This document shows positions 20,176 to 31,382 of a DNA stretch of 64,000 nucleotides, piece after piece. Each line of letters begins with the position of its first letter. Position 1 is the stretch's first letter. Source of the DNA: Paenibacillus sp. 453mf (lineage in GTDB: Bacteria; Bacillota; Bacilli; Paenibacillales; Paenibacillaceae); the NCBI RefSeq assembly GCF_900116105.1, contig NZ_FPAC01000003.1, positions 62,001 through 126,000 on the forward strand. The letters run 5' to 3'. The notes below the pieces were generated by a model. That model ran no database searches. It saw only the letters and a program-made list of their open reading frames with translations, and was not told where the DNA came from. A program made the position numbers and the translations under genes.

Positions 20176-20578
20176 GGCAGAATTAAGATCTGTATGGATA
20201 GGGCTCTCCCCCCTCGGAAATTGATCATCTACTATTTTACAATAAATGGAGTGATATTTGAATCATCTGAATTTAGAACGCAGCACAGGTTGGAATATGA
20301 TATAGATGGATGGATACAGGGTGCATATACTATTTTGGTGTGTAAGTTGTATGAGGGTAGGTGCTTGCAGGGTAAGATAGGAATAGGATGGAATGGACAG
20401 AACGCACCTTGAACAAGCTCTTCTTCATGGAACAGCAGTGAATAAACAGATTAAGGGTTTATTTTCTAGGACAGGTATGGTAGAACAGGAGAAGGGGGTT
20501 ATTGCTTCATGCATTCCATGATGACTGGTGATAACCCCATATAAGAAAGGCCCCAAGACAGAAAGGATGCTTGAGTGA
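20176..20578. other. Intergenic stretch without a convincing gene
   Basis: Short open frames here have no ribosome site and no protein-like composition. The last part (about 20,500-20,578) should hold the promoter of the small CxxH/CxxC gene, but I see no clear boxes. Confidence 0.5.
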
Positions 20579-20746
20579 ATGTACACCGTATGTAAAGAGC
20601 ATGTGGAGCATGCCATTGATTTGTTCGTCGATGAGTTCGAGGATGCACCGGATATTGTCGATTTGAAGGAAACCGAATTCTCGGATTGGGATCCGCCGGT
20701 GAAATGCTCCGAATGCGACAACAATGCGGAATTTCTGGTCGTGTAG
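20579..20746 (+). CDS. CxxH/CxxC small protein (BA_5709 family type)
   Basis: A 55-residue protein, too short for many gene-finding cutoffs. It starts MYTVCKEHVEHAIDLFVDEFE and later has CSECDNNAEFLVV at the C-terminus. The pair CxxH (residues 5-8, CKEH) and CxxC (residues 43-46, CSEC) with acidic residues between defines a small Firmicute family of probable zinc proteins usually encoded between htrA and rlmH. A stop codon immediately precedes the ATG, so the start is fixed. The ribosome site (AAAGGA) is rather far upstream. Function unknown. Confidence 0.85.
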   Translation: MYTVCKEHVEHAIDLFVDEFEDAPDIVDLKETEFSDWDPPVKCSECDNNAEFLVV

Positions 20747-20789
20747 CATCGCAAGAAGCTAGAGCTTGATGTTCAATATAGGGATGGGA

Positions 20790-20816
20790 GAAGAGCGTGC
20801 TACTGCGCTCTTTTTG
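20790..20816 (+). terminator. Terminator after the CxxH/CxxC gene
   Basis: AGAGCG-TGCTACTG-CGCTCT followed by TTTT. Confidence 0.75.
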
Positions 20817-20912
20817 TGTTTTGTAGAGGAGGGTCTAAAAGTAGTTGTTTTAACACACGAAATGTTCATTTATTATCCGTTCACGAAGCGAGGCCCCATT
20901 GGTATATTATTT

Positions 20913-20926
20913 TAAAAGCGCTTACA
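20913..20926 (+). promoter_or_regulatory. Candidate cre site (CcpA) upstream of the GH53 gene
   Basis: TAAAAGCGCTTACA matches the cre consensus TGWAANCGNTNWCA at all but one of the 14 positions. It lies 73 bases before the start codon, which suits catabolite repression of a polysaccharide-degrading enzyme. Confidence 0.6.
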
Positions 20927-20998
20927 AATATTCGATAGTACTAGGGGCAGCAGGACTGTGCTTTTATTTCATTGGGATAGAAGATGGGGGATGAGTGA

Positions 20999-24346
<3,348 letters not shown>

Positions 24347-24377
24347 CTCTAATATTCTATGAAAACCCCTCTAATTA

Positions 24378-24440
24378 TTCGGGTAGCCCCTATATCGGAT
24401 ATGTCATAAAATACGCTTGAGGGAGTCTACCCGAAGGAGG
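24378..24440 (+). promoter_or_regulatory. Inverted repeat whose 3' arm abuts the GH3 ribosome site
   Basis: TTCGGGTAG (24378-24386) and CTACCCGAA (24427-24435) are perfect inverse copies 40 bases apart. The last AA belongs to the AAGGAGG ribosome site (24434-24440) of the next gene. As RNA, the stem could affect translation; as DNA, the arms could be operator half-sites. No ordinary terminator is seen between the GH53 and GH3 genes. Confidence 0.4.
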
Positions 24441-24448
24441 ATTTCAAT

Positions 24449-27352
24449 ATGACGAGTACTACACAATATCCATTCCAGAACACTTCCCTTCCACTTGAAG
24501 AACGGGTAAATGACTTGGTTTCTCGCTTCACTTTGGAAGAAAAAGTGGGACTTATGATTCAATATCAAACCGCAGTAGAACGCCTTGGTGTCAAGGCTTA
24601 TAAGCATGGTACGGAAGCGGCTCACGGTATGGCTTGGCTTGGCGAAGCGACCGGATATCCGCAGCCCATCGGTCTCGGATGTACGTGGGACACTGACCTG
24701 ATGCAGAGAATTGGAAGCGCAATCGGCGACGAGGCGAGAGGCTTCTACAAGAAAAATCCGGAGATCAATGGTCTGACCTTGTGGGCACCAACGGTCGATA
24801 TGGAACGCGATCCACGTTGGGGACGTACAGAGGAAGCTTATGGTGAAGATCCAGTCCTTGCTGGTAAATTAGCATCGGCTCTTGTTAAGGGAATGCAGGG
24901 TGATCATCCGAAGTATATGAAAGCGATTGCGACACTGAAGCACTTTATCGCTAACAATAATGAAGTAGGCCGTGGTGATGCTTCGGTCAGCATTGATCCG
25001 CGTAATATGCGCGAGTATTATTTGAAAGCGTTTGAAATCCCGTTTAAAGAGGGCGGCGCCCAGTCCATGATGACGGCGTATAACGCCATTAACGGAGTTC
25101 CGGCTAACCTTAGCCCGGATGTCAACGCGATTGTGAAGCAGGAGTGGGGCATGGACGGCTTTGTCGTCAGCGATGCGTTTGACGTATCCGGCACGGTGCG
25201 TGATCATGGCTACCTGGAGACTTACAAAGAGGCAGTAGCTCGTTCCGTGAAGGAAGGCGGCATTGACAGCATTACAGATGATGGTGAACTCATAAAGCAG
25301 TCACTACACGAAGCCTTAGAAGAAGGACTGCTCAGCGAGAGCGATCTGGATGTTGCACTGCGCAATACGTTCCGCGTTCGTTTCCGTCTGGGTGAATTTG
25401 ATCCAGAGGAGGGCAACCCGTATGCAGCGATTGATGAGTCGGTTATTATGCATCCAGAGCATGCCAAGCTGTCTAGAGAAGCAGCTGGCAAAGCTGTGGT
25501 TCTGCTCAAGAATGAAGGAAATATGCTGCCGCTGCAGGCAGATAAGCTGAAGAAGGTTGCCGTCATCGGTCCGCTTGGCGGCACGGTCTATCGTGACTGG
25601 TACAGCGGCTCACTGCCTTACGCAGTTACTCCGCTGCAAGGTATTCAGGACAAGCTGAGCAGCCATGGCGGTGAAGCAACGTTCTCCGGCGGCACAGACC
25701 GGGTTAAGCTGAAAGCGAAGGACAGTGGTCGTTATGTGCAGGTACGCAAAGGGGATCAATTCTCTCTTGCAGCTACAGGTGAAGCAGCTGATCAAGCTGC
25801 CGTATTCGAAATGACGGATTGGGGCTGGGACAGCCATACGATTATTGCAGAGGACAACGGCCTCTATCTGACAACAGATGATCGTATTGTGAAGGCGTCC
25901 GCAGATCAGATCTGGGAATGGTTCACGAAGGAAGTATTCCTCGTTCGTCCAGAAGGAGAGAATGCTCAGCAGGTTACCTTCTCCACATGGAATGATACAC
26001 CGGTTACTGTGAACAAAGACAGCGGAGAGCTGCTCGTCGGTACGGGCAGTGCGGAAGAGACAGCTAATGAGATCAATGTATCCGGTGCGGCTTCTGTTGC
26101 AGGCGGAGAAGAGAAGCTTAGTGCAGACATCTTCGAGATGGAGAAGGTGACGGACAAGTTCGCAGCAGCGAAGGAAGCAGCTGCAGATGCAGATCTTGCC
26201 GTTGTATTTGTCGGTAACCATCCGCTCATTAACGGTAAAGAAACGATTGACCGTCCGGACATTACCCTTCCGGCATCTCAAGAGCAGCTGATCAAGGAAG
26301 TTCTGTCCGTCAATCCGAATACAATTGTTGTTGTGGTTGGCAGCTACCCGTATGCTCTGAACTGGACAGAAGAGAATGTGCCAGCGATTGTGTACACGAC
26401 ACATGCAGGTCAAGAGCTCGGAAATGCAGTAGCCGATGTCCTCTTCGGCGAAGTGAATCCGGCGGGACGTCTGAACATGACTTGGTACAAGTCAACGGCT
26501 CAGCTTCCTGAGTTTATGGATTATGATGTCATCAAGGGAGATCGAACCTACCAATACTTCCAGGGTGATGTGCTGTATCCATTCGGACATGGCCTATCCT
26601 ACAGCTCCTTCCGTTACGACCATATCAGTCTTGATCGCACTACTGTATCAGCAGATCAGGATCGTGAGATTGGTATTACCGTTCGTATTACAAATACAGG
26701 AACACGTGCCGGGGAAGAAGTGGTACAGCTGTATGGACATGCGGAGAAGTCTCGTGTGAAGCGCCCACTGAAGCAATTGCATGCATTTGAGCGTGTGCTG
26801 CTGCAGCCAGGTGAATCTACCGATGTTAGCTTCAGGCTTCCGCTGAGTGAGCTAGCCATCTGGGATGTAACCCGTGAGCGTTTCTGTATCGAGAGCGGCA
26901 GTTACACGTTCATGGCTGGTGCTTCGTCTGCGGATCTGCGAGTGAATGCAGAGCTTAAGGTAGACGGCGAAGTCATTCCGCCTCGTGATCTGAAGCAGCA
27001 TGTAAAAGCCATCAACTATGATGATTACGAAGGTGTACTGATCGGAGAATGCCACGAAGGCGGCAGCGCGGTTGAAGTGAAGGAAGAGTCCGGCTGGATC
27101 GTGTTCCAGGATGCTGAATTTGGTGAAGGTGTGAGCAGTGTAACCCTGCGTGCAGCGAGCCAAAGTGCAGCCACAGCCGAGCTTCGTCTGCAAGGTCCGG
27201 AAGGTCCACTGGCAGCAAGCGTATCGCTTGAATCCACGGGAGCGCAAGGATGGCGTGATTATACGCTGACGGTGGATGGCGTGAGCGGACGTCAGGACGT
27301 ATACATCGTGCTGATCGGCAAGGCAGCCCTGAGTACAATTCAGTTTCAATAA
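24449..27352 (+). CDS. GH3 family beta-glycosidase with inserted beta-trefoil-like domain
   Basis: Retaining exo-glycosidase of family GH3 (beta-glucosidase/xylosidase type). 967 residues without a signal peptide, so probably cytoplasmic. N-terminal barrel (about 15-330) with KHFIANN and the nucleophile Asp242 in FVVSDAFDVSG; an alpha/beta sandwich domain (about 340-410 and 580-720); between its halves an insertion (about 415-560) with repeated 'sGrYVQVRkG' and 'NGLYLTTDD' strands like a fascin/beta-trefoil fold, where many relatives carry PA14; then a fibronectin-III-like domain (about 740-830) and a small C-terminal region. AAGGAGG precedes the ATG. Substrate cannot be fixed; the neighbouring galactanase suggests galactan or arabinan oligosaccharides. 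Confidence 0.9.
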   Translation: MTSTTQYPFQNTSLPLEERVNDLVSRFTLEEKVGLMIQYQTAVERLGVKAYKHGTEAAHGMAWLGEATGYPQPIGLGCTWDTDLMQRIGSAIGDEARGFYKKNPEINGLTLWAPTVDMERDPRWGRTEEAYGEDPVLAGKLASALVKGMQGDHPKYMKAIATLKHFIANNNEVGRGDASVSIDPRNMREYYLKAFEIPFKEGGAQSMMTAYNAINGVPANLSPDVNAIVKQEWGMDGFVVSDAFDVSGTVRDHGYLETYKEAVARSVKEGGIDSITDDGELIKQSLHEALEEGLLSESDLDVALRNTFRVRFRLGEFDPEEGNPYAAIDESVIMHPEHAKLSREAAGKAVVLLKNEGNMLPLQADKLKKVAVIGPLGGTVYRDWYSGSLPYAVTPLQGIQDKLSSHGGEATFSGGTDRVKLKAKDSGRYVQVRKGDQFSLAATGEAADQAAVFEMTDWGWDSHTIIAEDNGLYLTTDDRIVKASADQIWEWFTKEVFLVRPEGENAQQVTFSTWNDTPVTVNKDSGELLVGTGSAEETANEINVSGAASVAGGEEKLSADIFEMEKVTDKFAAAKEAAADADLAVVFVGNHPLINGKETIDRPDITLPASQEQLIKEVLSVNPNTIVVVVGSYPYALNWTEENVPAIVYTTHAGQELGNAVADVLFGEVNPAGRLNMTWYKSTAQLPEFMDYDVIKGDRTYQYFQGDVLYPFGHGLSYSSFRYDHISLDRTTVSADQDREIGITVRITNTGTRAGEEVVQLYGHAEKSRVKRPLKQLHAFERVLLQPGESTDVSFRLPLSELAIWDVTRERFCIESGSYTFMAGASSADLRVNAELKVDGEVIPPRDLKQHVKAINYDDYEGVLIGECHEGGSAVEVKEESGWIVFQDAEFGEGVSSVTLRAASQSAATAELRLQGPEGPLAASVSLESTGAQGWRDYTLTVDGVSGRQDVYIVLIGKAALSTIQFQ

Positions 27353-27362
27353 ATGAAGTGAA

Positions 27363-27409
27363 TAAGCCAGATTTCCTAACGATGAGGAGATCTGGCTTTG
27401 TTTTGTTTT
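27363..27409 (+). terminator. Terminator after the GH3 gene
   Basis: AAGCCAGAT.TCCT / AGGA.ATCTGGCTT stem followed by TGTTTTGTTTT. Confidence 0.85.
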
Positions 27410-27519
27410 ATTTTCCCAATGTTTTAAATAATTCAGTTTAATTTACTTGGAAGGAGAAATTGGAGTAATATATTCAAATATAACATAGACTTGCTATACC
27501 GACGAAAGGAAGTAGCCCT

Positions 27520-28782
27520 TTGCTCGAAACGCTGTTATTGAACTTCTTGATTTTGCTCTTTCCGGTGGTCATTTTCTCAATCTTCTTTGAGAATAGACCC
27601 TTCGCATATAATAAAAAAGTGATGATCGTATTATCGGCTGCGGCGATGTGTCTGTGTATGCTGATGCCTTTTCAATTGGAGTATGGTTATACGTTTGATC
27701 TGAGGTATATTCCGTTCCTGCTCTTCGCCTTGTTTGGTGGATATCGATGCAGCTTCCCCCTATATGTGGCGCTGATCGTATGCAGATTATATGTCGGTGG
27801 AGAAGGCGTCTTGCCAGCCATTTTGTTTGCAACCAGCATATTTATCATCGTACCTTTATATAGTAAGAGATTTTTGGGGCTGGCCTCCAAGAGACGGATT
27901 GTGGGCGCGGCTGCGGCTGCTTTTATGACGATGCTCTGGTACTTGATTACCTTAATCATTGTGATTGAGCAAGTGGATCATACCTTCTGGATCTTGGCTG
28001 GACATGCGCTGACGACGTATACGGTGTTTATGGTGATCACGATGCTCCTGATTGAAAAGATGATAGCCAATGTCCATTATCGGGACCGTGTGCTGCAGTC
28101 TGAACGATTGAACGTCGTTAGTGAGCTTGCGGCCAGTGTATCTCATGAGATCCGGAATCCGCTGACGGTCACGAGTGGCTTCTTACAGCTGCTTAGTAAA
28201 TCGGAAACGATGACCGAGAAGGAACGGGGATATATTAAGCTGTCGCTTGAAGAGCTGAAACGTGCGGAGAAAATTGTGAGCGACTACCTGTCCTTCGCCA
28301 AGCCGCAGTCCCAGAACATGGTGTACGCTGATTTAAGTGAAGACCTGGAGTATACAACGAATATTATTTTGCCGTATGCGATGATATATGATGTTGAGGT
28401 GGAGAGGCATTATGACAACTCGCTCAGCACAAATTATGATCAGCACCAAATTCAGCAATGTCTGATTAATTTATATAAAAATGCGATTGAGTCGATGAAA
28501 GAAAAAGGCGGCGGCAAGCTGATCATTCACATCTCCGATCATAAAGGAAGCATTGTTATTCGTATCGAGGATACAGGGGTTGGCATGGATAAGGAGGAGA
28601 TCTCCAGACTGGGCAAGCCGTATTACTCCACAAAGCAGGAGGGCACGGGCCTTGGGATGCTCATGATTTACAGCACGATCAACAAGCTGAAGGGCAGAAT
28701 TGAAGTGGATAGCATAAAAGGGCAGGGAACCGTCTTCCGGCTGATCATCCCGGCTGCGGCCCCCGTTAAGGAAAGAGTGTAA
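27520..28782 (+). CDS. Membrane sensor histidine kinase (5TM LytS/KinB-like)
   Basis: 420 residues: six or so membrane helices (about 4-22, 33-50, 62-90, 97-113, 127-150 and 158-180) resembling the 5TMR-LYT module of LytS and KinB, then HisKA with His209 in SVSHEIRNPLT, and HATPase_c with N box (YKNAIESM), G1 (DTGVGM) and G2 (GTGLGMLMI). The start is TTG at 27520, after GAAAGGAAG. There is no response regulator next to it, so it is an orphan kinase; similar KinB-type kinases in Bacilli feed the sporulation phosphorelay, but that role here is inference. Confidence 0.88.
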   Translation: MLETLLLNFLILLFPVVIFSIFFENRPFAYNKKVMIVLSAAAMCLCMLMPFQLEYGYTFDLRYIPFLLFALFGGYRCSFPLYVALIVCRLYVGGEGVLPAILFATSIFIIVPLYSKRFLGLASKRRIVGAAAAAFMTMLWYLITLIIVIEQVDHTFWILAGHALTTYTVFMVITMLLIEKMIANVHYRDRVLQSERLNVVSELAASVSHEIRNPLTVTSGFLQLLSKSETMTEKERGYIKLSLEELKRAEKIVSDYLSFAKPQSQNMVYADLSEDLEYTTNIILPYAMIYDVEVERHYDNSLSTNYDQHQIQQCLINLYKNAIESMKEKGGGKLIIHISDHKGSIVIRIEDTGVGMDKEEISRLGKPYYSTKQEGTGLGMLMIYSTINKLKGRIEVDSIKGQGTVFRLIIPAAAPVKERV

Positions 28783-28807
28783 GCTGCTGCTATACGCTCT
28801 TTTTTTA
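28774..28807 (+). terminator. Terminator after the histidine kinase gene
   Basis: GAGTGTA...TATACGCTC stem followed by TTTTTTT; it overlaps the last codons of the kinase gene. Confidence 0.7.
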
Positions 28808-28811
28808 CTTC

Positions 28812-29951
28812 CTATAGAAAGTCTTCAAGTGAAATTTCGATATCCAACTGGGGTAAATACTCCACGATGATATTTCCTTCCTCGTCCTGAGCAAAGGTGG
28901 TGTGTGTTGAATCGCTATAGATATATTTATAGGGTCTCAGGATAATCTTCTCTGGTATTTCAGGGAAAGGGTGATACCTCATATCAGATACGAATGTATT
29001 GCTACCAGCCTCATTATACCCATTTCCCGTTAGTGTTTGGAGCTTGTTCCCCTTCTCGTCTAATACGTCAAAAGCAATGCCGTTAGCTGCCTGATCATAA
29101 ACCAATTCCTCTGGGAGTGAGATTGCTGTTGTAATGTTCGTTGTAATTGGCGTAAGCTCGATTTTCTTGAGCCTGAAGGTAAGGTTTCCATAATCCTTTG
29201 AAATGCTAGGTTTAATCTCTATATGATCTCCACTAGTAATCGTCACAGGTACCGACAAGGATAAAGGATCTTTGAAGCCATTCATGGATAAGTGCAGTGT
29301 CAGATCAAATTGATCAGGGAAGGGCTCTCCGCCTTGATTGCTTAGATCGGCAAATTCAATGATCGCTGAGTTATCGTCTGCTCCAGGAAAAGAAAAGATG
29401 GGAACACTATTTCCACTGTCTGAGGCTTGAACATTTATACCATCTACCCAAATATCAATATTTGATATTTGATCTCGAAGTGACATCGAAGCTGAACTAC
29501 CGGCAGCCGTTCTTATCAGGCTTAGCGATACTCGGTTCCCATCATATACAACCTCGGGTACGGTAACCGTAATATCACCTATGGATGCGACTGCATTGGG
29601 ATGATCGGAAAGGTTCTCATTGGCTGCGCGGTAGAGTCCGAGATCTCCTGCAAGTTGAAAGATACTCTGCAGCACAGGGATCTGCTGTAGTGATGCAGCC
29701 ATGCTCGAGGAAGTGAATAGACTCGTTATTAGAATGATCCCCGCGGCAGTGGAAAGCGAGGCAAGCAGCCATGTCTTGTGACGATTTTTTATACCGCTAA
29801 GGTGGTTGTGCTTAACTGGCTGCTGCTTCTGCTGCTGGATATACAGCTCGGACATAATGGGCTCAGTAAAATCTTTATGTAAGCTTATACCCCCGATTTG
29901 CGCAAAGATGCGTTTTATTTCATCCTCTTGATTTATGGAATGCGGACTCAT
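28812..29951 (-). CDS. DUF4179/DUF5643-type membrane protein, probable anti-sigma factor
   Basis: 379 residues with a cytoplasmic N-terminal segment of about 60 residues (EDEIKRIFAQIGGI... resembling the short sigma-binding helices), one membrane helix (about 62-83), and a large extracytoplasmic beta-rich part (about 90-379) with the layout of DUF4179 followed by DUF5643. Genes of this type follow ECF sigma genes in Bacilli and act as membrane anti-sigma factors. Its start overlaps the end of the upstream sigma gene by about 32 bases, so the two are translationally coupled. The sensed signal is unknown. Confidence 0.8.
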   Translation of the reverse strand: MSPHSINQEDEIKRIFAQIGGISLHKDFTEPIMSELYIQQQKQQPVKHNHLSGIKNRHKTWLLASLSTAAGIILITSLFTSSSMAASLQQIPVLQSIFQLAGDLGLYRAANENLSDHPNAVASIGDITVTVPEVVYDGNRVSLSLIRTAAGSSASMSLRDQISNIDIWVDGINVQASDSGNSVPIFSFPGADDNSAIIEFADLSNQGGEPFPDQFDLTLHLSMNGFKDPLSLSVPVTITSGDHIEIKPSISKDYGNLTFRLKKIELTPITTNITTAISLPEELVYDQAANGIAFDVLDEKGNKLQTLTGNGYNEAGSNTFVSDMRYHPFPEIPEKIILRPYKYIYSDSTHTTFAQDEEGNIIVEYLPQLDIEISLEDFL

Positions 29952-30513
29952 GGATATAACCCCCTTCTTGAGGTTGATGCTCGTTATTGAGCTTCTTGCG
30001 TAACCTTTCGTACTTTTTGCGGATGGTGGCAGGCTTTAAGTCCATGACCTCGGCTATTTCATCGTACGAATATTCCTCAACAGCTCTTAGCAGCAGGATG
30101 TGTTTTTCCTCCATAGATAATGGATCGAGAATATCTTGGAGTTCAGATGAAGAGTCGATATGGTACTGCAGCGTAGAGCGATACAGCTCTTTAAAGATGT
30201 GGAAAAGCTTGCGGTCATTGGCTTTTTTCTTGTTGAGATTCAAGCAGTGGTGGTATGCAATCTTATAGAGCCAGGCTTGAAACGATACCGTAGGGGAATA
30301 GCTGTTAATGTCTTGATAGCTCTTGATGAAGATGTCCTGGACAGCGTCCTCGGCCTGATCCTTATCGTTAAGCAGGAGCTTGCAGTATACATACATTTGC
30401 CTCTGAAATCGCTGAATTACGGTGCGAAATTGCTCTATGTCTCCTTGTTGAATCTCTTGGACAATCTGCTCAATATGGTTAGGCGTTGGACTGGGAGAAT
30501 GACTGGGCTTCAG
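29920..30513 (-). CDS. ECF-type RNA polymerase sigma factor, probable CTG start
   Basis: 197 residues if started at CTG 30513. Region 2 covers IEQIVQEIQQGDIEQFRTVI through SFQAWLYKIAYHHCLN, and region 4 has LSMEEKHILLLRAVEEYSYDEIAEVMDLKPATIRKKYERLRKKL. The first ATG (30396) would remove half of region 2.1, although the upstream codons clearly continue the family pattern. Between the upstream in-frame stop and that ATG there is no ATG, GTG or TTG; a CTG lies nine bases after AAAGGAG. The gene is divergent from rlmH and overlaps its probable anti-sigma partner. Confidence 0.88.
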   Translation of the reverse strand: MKPSHSPSPTPNHIEQIVQEIQQGDIEQFRTVIQRFQRQMYVYCKLLLNDKDQAEDAVQDIFIKSYQDINSYSPTVSFQAWLYKIAYHHCLNLNKKKANDRKLFHIFKELYRSTLQYHIDSSSELQDILDPLSMEEKHILLLRAVEEYSYDEIAEVMDLKPATIRKKYERLRKKLNNEHQPQEGGYIHESAFHKSRG

Positions 30514-30713
30514 AAAGATCGACTCCTTTCGTCACGTTTATATATGCTATATAACAACTAAGCAGGATGATTTGTGACGAACTGTAAATTTATATTTAGA
30601 TGAAGGCAGGGTATGGTACACTCCAATAAGGAGATTACAAGGGATCTATAGAGAAGTAAGTTAACAATTCCAGATTAAATAAAAGTTTAAATATAAGCAG
30701 GAGGCAGTACAGC

Positions 30714-31193
30714 ATGTTGATCCAGATTATCGGAGTAGGGAAATTAAAAGAGAAGTACTTAGTGCAGGGCATTCAGGAGTATGCGAAGCGGTTAGGGCCT
30801 TATGTTAAATTCCAAGTCATTGAGGTGCCTGATGAGAAAGCACCGGACAATATGAGCGAGGCCGAAGTACGGGGTGTCAAAGAACGTGAAGGCGAGCGTA
30901 TTCTGTCCCATGTGAAGAGCGAAGCACATGTGATTGCTCTTGCTATCGGGGGTCAGCTATGGAGCTCCGAGGATCTTGCTGCCGAGATGGACAAGCTCGG
31001 AACATACGGGACAAGCCACATTGTATTTGTGATTGGCGGTAGTCACGGGCTGTCCGATGCGGTGCTGAAGCGTGCGCAGCAGAAGCTGAGCTTCGGGCGC
31101 ATGACCCTGCCCCACCAGCTGATGCGGCTTGTGCTCGTGGAGCAGATTTACCGGGCGGTAAAGATTAATCGGGGGGAACCGTATCATAAGTAG
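30714..31193 (+). CDS. rlmH: 23S rRNA (pseudouridine1915-N3)-methyltransferase RlmH
   Basis: SPOUT-fold methyltransferase acting on the 70S ribosome, 159 residues, full length. Features: [15 protein letters not shown] start, [14 protein letters not shown], the SAM-binding knot [18 protein letters not shown], and the C-terminal [23 protein letters not shown] lies upstream. Its last codons (GAA CCG TAT CAT AAG) coincide with the SCC attachment-site position known from staphylococci; a related copy occurs about 5 kb downstream, and DNA of different composition begins right after the gene. Confidence 0.97.
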   Translation: MLIQIIGVGKLKEKYLVQGIQEYAKRLGPYVKFQVIEVPDEKAPDNMSEAEVRGVKEREGERILSHVKSEAHVIALAIGGQLWSSEDLAAEMDKLGTYGTSHIVFVIGGSHGLSDAVLKRAQQKLSFGRMTLPHQLMRLVLVEQIYRAVKINRGEPYHK

Positions 31194-31200
31194 GGCGAAA
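31176..31200 (+). repeat. Left att-like repeat in the rlmH 3' end
   Basis: GAACCGTATCATAAGTAG followed by GGCGAAA. It aligns to 36252-36277 with 22 matches and one single-base gap. Both copies encode EPYHK-stop, differing at synonymous positions. Confidence 0.75.
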
Positions 31201-31289
31201 AATTATATCGCGGTTAGAATCGGGGAGTAGGTTGTAAGTATAGAGAGAGTATATTCATGACTAGTATTATATGGTAGTATTGTCCTAAA

Positions 31290-31322
31290 AGACGACACCG
31301 TTCTATGGCGGGTGTCGTTTTG
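31290..31322 (+). terminator. Terminator after rlmH
   Basis: ACGACACC-...-GGTGTCGT stem followed by TTTTG. It lies just inside the proposed island. Confidence 0.8.
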
Positions 31323-31382
31323 TAATTTTTAGGGGTATGTCGAATTAAGTCGTATTATGAAATATGAGAGGAAAGGATGCGG

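Noticed and set aside
20194..20412. 72-codon plus-strand frame in the gap before the CxxH/CxxC gene
   Set aside because: No ribosome site and no family-like composition.
25610..26413. 267-codon minus-strand frame inside the GH3 gene
   Set aside because: Antisense shadow; Cys-rich and unlike any protein family, with no start context.
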